From Embleya sp045207785 (GTDB lineage: Bacteria > Actinomycetota > Actinomycetes > Streptomycetales > Streptomycetaceae): a stretch of DNA of 64,000 nt. Of the stretch, positions 59,353 to 64,000 are shown piece after piece. Numbering within the stretch: position 1 is the first letter of the stretch; each line of letters opens with the position of its first letter. The stretch is from positions 4,526,001 to 4,590,000 of the forward strand of contig NZ_CP108776.1 of NCBI RefSeq assembly GCF_045207785.1, given 5' to 3'. The notes under the pieces were generated by a model. The model was not told where the DNA came from, searched no databases, and saw only the letters and a list, made by a program, of their open reading frames with translations. The position numbers and the translations under genes are program-made.

Positions 59353-61002
59353 ATGAGCGACGCATACGGCCGCGGGGGAGCGGAGCCGCCGCGAGGCGAC
59401 GACGCGCCGGCCGCGCCGGTATTCGACCACGACGCGGAGCCGGAGGCATTCCCGACCAGACCGTCCCTGGACAAGCGCCCGTCGGGCGAGTCCGCCGAAC
59501 CGGCGGCGGAGCCCGAGACGACGGTGCTGCCGACGGCCGATCCGGCCGCCGAGCCGGACGCGTTCGGGCCGGTCGCGCCGGACGTCCGGGAGGCGGTCAC
59601 CGCGGAGGTGCCCGTCGTGCACGGAACGGCCGAGATGCCGGCCGCGGACGACCCGGGCTACGACCCGTTCGCGCCGCCCCCGCAGCCGCCGCCGGTCGCG
59701 CCGCCGGCACGGCCGCGGTGGTCCGGGCGGCCCGATGCGCCGTACGCGGCGTATCCCGGTGCCGCGCCGCACGGCTACGGGCCCTACGGTCCGTACCCCT
59801 CGTATGCCCCGCACGCGTCCTACGCGCCCTATCAGGCCGTGCCGTACGGCTATTCGGTACCCGGGGACATGACGGGCGCCGGCGGGCCCACAGAGGACCT
59901 CGGCAGGCGCTACGGCAAGCGGCTCGTGTTGTGGGCCGCGCTGGTCGCGTTGGTGGCCGGGTTGATCGGCGGCGGCGTCGGGGCCTGGGTCGCCGACCGG
60001 GAGGACACCAAGGTCCGGCTGGGCGAGGCGCCCGCGATCGGCCCGGCCCGGCCCAAGGACAGCATCGCCGGCCTCGCCGGCAGCACGCTGCCCGGCGTCG
60101 TGTACATCCACGTGCGCACCGGCCGGGGCGAGTCCACCGGCACCGGCTTCGTGCTGGACACGGCCGGCAACATCCTGACCAACAACCACGTCGTCGAGTC
60201 GGCCGCGTCGGGCGGCACGATCAGCGTGACCTTCAACGACGGCCAGCAGACCACCGCGACGCTGGTCGGCCGGGACACCGGCTACGACCTCGCGGTCGTG
60301 CGGGTGTCCGGGGTCCAGGGGCTGCACCCGCTGCCGCTGGGCAACTCCGACGGCGTCCAGGTCGGCGACCCGGTCATCGCGATCGGCGCGCCGTTCAACC
60401 TGGAGGGCACCGTGACCTCCGGGATCATCAGCGCCAAGGACCGCGCGGTCAGCGCCGGCACCTCGGGCAGCGACGTCTCGTACATCAGCGCGCTGCAGAC
60501 CGACGCCCCGATCAACCCCGGCAACTCCGGCGGCCCGCTGATCGACGCGTCGGGCGCGGTGGTGGGGATCAACTCCGCGATCCGCTCGGCCGGCGGCGGC
60601 CAGGGCAACCCGTTCGGGACGCAGCAGGAGGCCGGCAGCATCGGGCTCGGCTTCGCGATCCCGATCAACCAGGGGCGCCGGGTCGCGCAGCAGCTGATCG
60701 ACACCGGCAAGGCGTCCCACCCCGTCATCGGCGTCTCGCTCGACATCGCCTACCAGGGCGACGGCGCGCGGATCGCGACCGAGGACGTCAAGGGCACGCC
60801 GCCGATCCGCTCCGGCGGTCCGGCCGAGCGGGCCGGGCTCAAGCCGGGCGACGTGATCAAGGCGATCGACGGCCGCAGGGTGCACGACGCCAACGAGTTG
60901 ATCGTCGCGATCCGGTCGAAGGCCCCGGGCGCGGTGGCCAAGATCACGATCGAGCGCGACGGCGCCGAGCGCACCGTCGACATGACTCTCGAAGCCGGGT
61001 GA
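59353..61002 (+). CDS. htrA: HtrA-like membrane serine protease with PDZ domain
   Basis: 549 residues from ATG 59353, with AGGAAGG upstream. A Pro/Tyr/Ala-rich cytoplasmic N-terminus (1-190) precedes a membrane helix (about 197-220, LVLWAALVALVAGLIGGGVG), a trypsin-like domain with His in NILTNNHVVES, Asp in TGYDLAVVRV and Ser in INPGNSGGPLIDASG, and a C-terminal PDZ domain (GPAERAGLKPGDVIKAIDGR). It degrades or refolds misfolded proteins outside the membrane. Third in the sigE stress module. The catalytic triad is complete. Confidence 0.95.
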   Translation: MSDAYGRGGAEPPRGDDAPAAPVFDHDAEPEAFPTRPSLDKRPSGESAEPAAEPETTVLPTADPAAEPDAFGPVAPDVREAVTAEVPVVHGTAEMPAADDPGYDPFAPPPQPPPVAPPARPRWSGRPDAPYAAYPGAAPHGYGPYGPYPSYAPHASYAPYQAVPYGYSVPGDMTGAGGPTEDLGRRYGKRLVLWAALVALVAGLIGGGVGAWVADREDTKVRLGEAPAIGPARPKDSIAGLAGSTLPGVVYIHVRTGRGESTGTGFVLDTAGNILTNNHVVESAASGGTISVTFNDGQQTTATLVGRDTGYDLAVVRVSGVQGLHPLPLGNSDGVQVGDPVIAIGAPFNLEGTVTSGIISAKDRAVSAGTSGSDVSYISALQTDAPINPGNSGGPLIDASGAVVGINSAIRSAGGGQGNPFGTQQEAGSIGLGFAIPINQGRRVAQQLIDTGKASHPVIGVSLDIAYQGDGARIATEDVKGTPPIRSGGPAERAGLKPGDVIKAIDGRRVHDANELIVAIRSKAPGAVAKITIERDGAERTVDMTLEAG

Positions 61003-61154
61003 CCCGGACATGACGGGCGCGTGTCCGGCGGGTCACATCTTTCGCCGATAGGTGGTTCGGTGCCGGCCGCGGCCTTCCGCTTCGGGCGCCGCCGACTACT
61101 CTGAGGGGGTTCGGTCGCCCGGCCGAGCCCCCTCGCGCATCTCGTGGAGTCCAG

Positions 61155-61589
61155 GTGTTCGACGTCGGTGCGCCGGAGATGGTCGCGCTCGTCATTCTTG
61201 CGATCATCGTGTTCGGCCCGGAGAAACTGCCGAAGATGATCGGTGACGTGGCCCGCACGATCCGCAAGTTCCGCGATTTCTCCTCCGGTGCCCGGGCGGA
61301 CCTGAAGAAGGAACTCGGCCCGGAGTTCCAGAACATGCACCTCGAGGACCTCAACCCGAAGACCTTCGTCCGCAAGAACCTGATGGGCGACGGCGACGAC
61401 GACCTCGGGATCAAGGAACTGCGCGACTCGCTCGGCAAGGACTTCGAGGAGATCAAGGGCCTCGCGAGCGGCAGCCCGTACGACTCCGACGTCCCGGACA
61501 CGTCCTACGCCCCGCCGTCGCTGCAGAAGAAGGGCAGCGCCCGGATCGAGCCCGGCGAGCGCCCCCCGTACGACGCGGACGCCACCTAG
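61155..61589 (+). CDS. tatB: Twin-arginine translocase subunit TatB
   Basis: 144 residues from a GTG at 61155. One short N-terminal membrane helix (EMVALVILAIIVFGPEKLPK, with the FGPEKLP hinge), then an amphipathic helix (VARTIRKFRDFSSGARADLK) and a charged disordered tail. TatB with TatA and TatC forms the Tat export machine. The PhoX-type protein 9 kb upstream carries a Tat signal. Placed after htrA as in the mycobacterial sigE module. A small palindrome CCGGCGGATCCGCCGG follows (61610-61625). Confidence 0.92.
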   Translation: MFDVGAPEMVALVILAIIVFGPEKLPKMIGDVARTIRKFRDFSSGARADLKKELGPEFQNMHLEDLNPKTFVRKNLMGDGDDDLGIKELRDSLGKDFEEIKGLASGSPYDSDVPDTSYAPPSLQKKGSARIEPGERPPYDADAT

Positions 61590-61910
61590 CAACCAGGCCA
61601 CACCCGGCCCCGGCGGATCCGCCGGATCCCTCGGACGGGGCCTCGGCCCGCCCGGGGTGGATGTTCCCGGCCACCGTCCCCTCGAAAAAAGACCCGACCG
61701 CCTCCGCCGGACAGCGGTGCGGAGGTACGCGCGCGTTCGGGCAGTATGGATCCGAAGTACACGGGCGGTGTGTGGTCGGTTACTCGGCGGATACATGTAC
61801 CGGGCGGTGGGTCCATCCGGAGTCGCCGGGGCGGGGCGTGGGCTCCGGGCATGGCATACCGAGGCAGCCGGCGGCGCCGTCGCGACGCGCGAGAGGACCT
61901 GAGGCGGAGT
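61590..61910. other. Gap between tatB and the conserved unknown gene
   Basis: 321 bp without a convincing gene. It contains a 16-bp GC palindrome (61610-61625) that may serve as a weak terminator of tatB, and GAGGCGGAG just before the next ATG. An upstream in-frame extension of the next gene to 61746 exists but looks non-coding (Arg/Gly-rich). Confidence 0.5.
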
Positions 61911-62555
61911 ATGGACACAATCAGCCACGCGGGCGAGGCGTTGCCGGCCGACGAGGCCGGCAAGCCCGATCTGCTGGGGGAATACCTGGTCGCAGACTTT
62001 CCCTGGTACGGCCTGGACGAGGGCTGGAACGGGCGGCGCTGGCTGTCGTCGGTGTGCAAGGGCCGACGCGCGATCGAGTACGGGACGCTCGGTCACGGCG
62101 ACCTGCGGAGCCGGCGGCCGGGTGACCCGACACCACGCCGATTCGTGTCCGTGGTGACCGTTCCACGACGGCCCAAGCGGCCGGCCGGGGACGGCACCGG
62201 ACAGATGGAGGCCACCTCGAAGGCGAGCGCGGCGTCACTCGCAGGAGTGGCGTTGCTCGCCGACAGTTGGCCGTGGCAGTTGGACCGCACGACCCGCGCC
62301 GAGTGGCTGCATCAGCAGACCAACATCGCGTGGGACCTGTCCGACAACCTGACCGGGCCGGGCTGGACCGACCTGGCGATTCCGGTCGACGGCGTTCCGT
62401 CGCGGTTCCGCTATCGCGAGTCGACGTACGGCTGGGTGCTCGCGGGCGAGAGCTCGGGCGTCTTCCTCGGGATGTACGGCCGCGGCGCGAGCGCGTACGG
62501 CCTGGGTCTGTCCCGCTCGGTGGACCTGAGCAAGTACGCGACCCCGGACTCCTGA
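61911..62555 (+). CDS. Conserved actinobacterial protein of unknown function
   Basis: 214 residues from ATG 61911, with GAGGCGGAG upstream. Not assigned to a named family. Reads like a compact alpha/beta cytosolic protein with conserved-looking blocks: FPWYGLDEGWNGRRWL, then GHGDLRSRRPG, SWPWQLDRTTRAEWLHQQTN, SRFRYRESTYGWVLAGES and LGMYGRGASAYGLGLSRS. I associate similar proteins with the tatB-mrp neighbourhood of streptomycetes. No catalytic residues, membrane helices or signals are evident. Convergent with mrp across a long hairpin. Confidence 0.7.
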   Translation: MDTISHAGEALPADEAGKPDLLGEYLVADFPWYGLDEGWNGRRWLSSVCKGRRAIEYGTLGHGDLRSRRPGDPTPRRFVSVVTVPRRPKRPAGDGTGQMEATSKASAASLAGVALLADSWPWQLDRTTRAEWLHQQTNIAWDLSDNLTGPGWTDLAIPVDGVPSRFRYRESTYGWVLAGESSGVFLGMYGRGASAYGLGLSRSVDLSKYATPDS

Positions 62556-62587
62556 CCGTGCCGCGTCGGCCGAGGTCCGGTGCGGAG

Positions 62588-62642
62588 GATCTTGACGTCA
62601 TGGTCCGCCGACACCGCGTGTCGTGTCCATGACGTCAAGATC
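62588..62642. terminator. Composite hairpin between the unknown gene and mrp
   Basis: 16-bp perfect outer stem GATCTTGACGTCATGG/CCATGACGTCAAGATC with an inner CGACAC/GTGTCG hairpin, between two convergent genes. No T-run. The outer arm shares GATCTT with the hairpins at 15376 and 53018. Confidence 0.85.
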
Positions 62643-62676
62643 GACGCGGGGGAGCCCGGTCGGACGGTGGGCCCGG

Positions 62677-63825
62677 TCAGAAGTTGCGCAGCGGGGTCAG
62701 CCCCAGCTGCAGGCCGGACAGCCCGCGTTCGCGGCCGCCGAGCTTGGCGGCGATCTCGGTCAGCGCGATCGCGGCCGGGGAGTCCGGGGCGTCGACGACG
62801 ACCGGCCTGCCGGTGTCGCCGCCCTCGCGCAGCCGCGTGTCGATCGGGATCGAGCCGAGCAGCGGGACCCTGGTGCCGGTGGCCGCCGACAGGCCGTCGG
62901 CGACGCGCTGACCGCCCCCAGAGCCGAAGATGTCGACCATCTCGCCGCAGTGCGGGCACGGCAGGCCGGACATGTTCTCGATCACGCCCGCGATCGTCTG
63001 GCGGGTCTCGACCGCGATCGTGCCCGCGCGCTCGGCGACCTCGGCCGCCGCCTGCTGCGGCGTCGTGACGACCAGGATCTCGGCGTTCGGGACGAGCTGC
63101 GCGACCGAGATCGCGATGTCGCCGGTGCCCGGCGGGAGGTCGAGCAGCAGGACGTCGAGGTCGCCCCAGTAGACGTCGGCGAGGAACTGCTGGAGCGCGC
63201 GGTGCAGCATCGGACCGCGCCACACCACCGCCGCGTTGCCGGGGGTGAACATGCCGATCGAGATGACCTTCACGCCCAGCGCCGACGGCGGCATGATCAT
63301 GTTCTCGACCTGCGTGGGCTTGCCCTCCGTGCCGAGCATGCGCGGCACCGAGTGGCCGTAGATGTCCGCGTCCACGACGCCGACCTTGAGCCCCTGCGCG
63401 GCCATCGACGCGGCCAGGTTGACGGTGACCGACGACTTGCCGACGCCGCCCTTGCCGGACGCCACCGCGTACACCCGGGTCAGCGAGCCCGGTTGCGCGA
63501 ACGGCACCTCGCGCTCGGCCTGGCCGCCGCGCAGTTGGTTCGCGAGCTCCTTGCGTTGCGTGTCGCTCATCACGTCCAGCTCGACCTCGACCGAGGTCAC
63601 GCCGGGCAGGGCGGCGACCGCGGTCTCGACCCGGCTGATGATGGTCTCGCGCATGGGGCAGCCGCTGACGGTCAGGTAGACCGCGACCGCGACCCGCCCG
63701 TCCTCGTGGATCTCGACGGACTTGACCATGCCCAGTTCGGTGATGGGCCGGTGGATCTCGGGGTCCTGGACGGTCGCCAGCGCATCCTGGACGTCGTCCG
63801 CCGAGGGCAGGGTTTCTGAAGCCAT
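62677..63825 (-). CDS. mrp: Mrp/NBP35-family iron-sulfur carrier ATPase
   Basis: 382 residues. An N-terminal MIP18/DUF59 domain (about 1-90, DVQDALATVQDPEIHRPITE and VSGCPMRETI with a conserved Cys) is fused to the Mrp P-loop ATPase: deviant Walker A VASGKGGVGKSS (about 118), DADIYGHSVPRMLG, DLPPGTGDIAIS, and the cluster-binding CxxC in GLPCPHCGEMVD. Mrp proteins assemble and deliver 4Fe-4S clusters. Complete and typical for the family. Divergent from the partial amidohydrolase gene. Confidence 0.95.
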   Translation of the reverse strand: MASETLPSADDVQDALATVQDPEIHRPITELGMVKSVEIHEDGRVAVAVYLTVSGCPMRETIISRVETAVAALPGVTSVEVELDVMSDTQRKELANQLRGGQAEREVPFAQPGSLTRVYAVASGKGGVGKSSVTVNLAASMAAQGLKVGVVDADIYGHSVPRMLGTEGKPTQVENMIMPPSALGVKVISIGMFTPGNAAVVWRGPMLHRALQQFLADVYWGDLDVLLLDLPPGTGDIAISVAQLVPNAEILVVTTPQQAAAEVAERAGTIAVETRQTIAGVIENMSGLPCPHCGEMVDIFGSGGGQRVADGLSAATGTRVPLLGSIPIDTRLREGGDTGRPVVVDAPDSPAAIALTEIAAKLGGRERGLSGLQLGLTPLRNF

Positions 63826-63900
63826 ACCGTGAGCTTACGACCCTGCCGCGAAAATCCTTTGAGAGCATCGACCTCCGAGCCGAACGGGGAGGTGGCCGAG

Positions 63901-64000
63901 ATGACCACGGTGACCGAAGAGACGCGAGTGGCGCAGTTCCGGCGGGAGCTCGGCCTCGATTCGTTGATCGACGTGCACACGCACTTCATGCCGGGGCGTG
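63901..64000 (+). CDS. Amidohydrolase-family protein, N-terminus only
   Basis: Cut off by the right edge. Starts at ATG 63901, with GGGGAGG 8 nt upstream, and gives 33 residues: a charged leader (TEETRVAQFRRELGLDS) and then LIDVHTHFMPGR, where His-x-His is the first metal-binding pair of the amidohydrolase superfamily, most like the aminocarboxymuconate-semialdehyde decarboxylase group. The substrate cannot be judged. Confidence 0.7.
   Translation, partial: MTTVTEETRVAQFRRELGLDSLIDVHTHFMPGR

Overview
The window is from a very GC-rich actinomycete. The wide GC bias at third codon positions, frequent GTG/TTG starts, GTGA and ATGA start-stop overlaps, mycothiol biosynthesis (mshB), FolP2-type dihydropteroate synthase, a VanW-type cell-wall protein and a five-gene oligopeptide importer arranged exactly like the Streptomyces bldK operon all point to Streptomycetaceae or a close relative. 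No rRNA, tRNA, CRISPR array, prophage or insertion sequence was recognised. The region is mostly core chromosome. As far as I can recall without a search, the same backbone of genes (xseA, ispH, ychF, typA, mshB, fdxA, dapC, dapE, LOG-family, folP2, DivIVA-domain, tag, DUF3117, O-methyltransferase, sigE, anti-sigma, htrA, tatB, mrp) also occurs in one stretch of mycobacterial chromosomes.

Layout. 1-9 kb: the 5' end of a secreted protein gene, xseA, a membrane acyltransferase, ispH, a DUF6542 membrane protein, a PH-domain membrane protein, the GTPase/ATPase ychF, a yefM-yoeB toxin-antitoxin pair with an inverted-repeat operator, a secreted esterase and a Nudix hydrolase. 8.8-16.3 kb: a large PAS-PAS-GAF-PP2C-HATPase signalling protein, then on the minus strand an sdhC-sdhA-sdhB succinate dehydrogenase operon headed by a small coiled protein, and a helical-repeat protein ended by a perfect 18-bp hairpin. 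16.5-31.5 kb: typA, then two complete oligopeptide ABC importers back to back. The first (permease, lipoprotein, permease, ATPase, ATPase) matches bldKABCDE, and the second is lipoprotein, permease, permease, ATPase, ATPase. In both, a strong hairpin directly follows the solute-binding protein gene, which would favour excess binding protein.

31.5-44 kb: a prolyl-oligopeptidase-family peptidase converging on the importers, a tiny membrane protein whose 3' end is inside an 80-bp tandem repeat, a methyltransferase, mshB, two membrane proteins (DUF6113 and VanW family), a degenerate cysteinyl-tRNA-synthetase-like protein, an ABC-2 exporter with its own histidine kinase and response regulator, and a methyltransferase pseudogene. 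44-53 kb: a CBM2-GH18 chitinase-like protein, a SirB1/transglutaminase-like protein, a GNAT protein, fdxA, the lysine/diaminopimelate genes dapC and dapE, a LOG-family protein and a Tat-exported PhoX-type phosphatase. 53-64 kb: folP2-like, a DivIVA-domain protein, tag, an enoyl-CoA hydratase, DUF3117, an O-methyltransferase, an envelope-stress module (ECF sigma, ZAS anti-sigma, HtrA protease, TatB), a conserved unknown protein, mrp, and the start of an amidohydrolase gene cut by the window edge.

The less ordinary elements are the 80-bp tandem repeat over a gene end, the catalytically stripped CysRS/MshC-like protein, the internally deleted methyltransferase, the non-canonical FolP, a set of TANNNT hexamers 6-8 nt before start codons that look like leaderless promoters, and three long hairpins sharing GATCTT/AAGATC arms.
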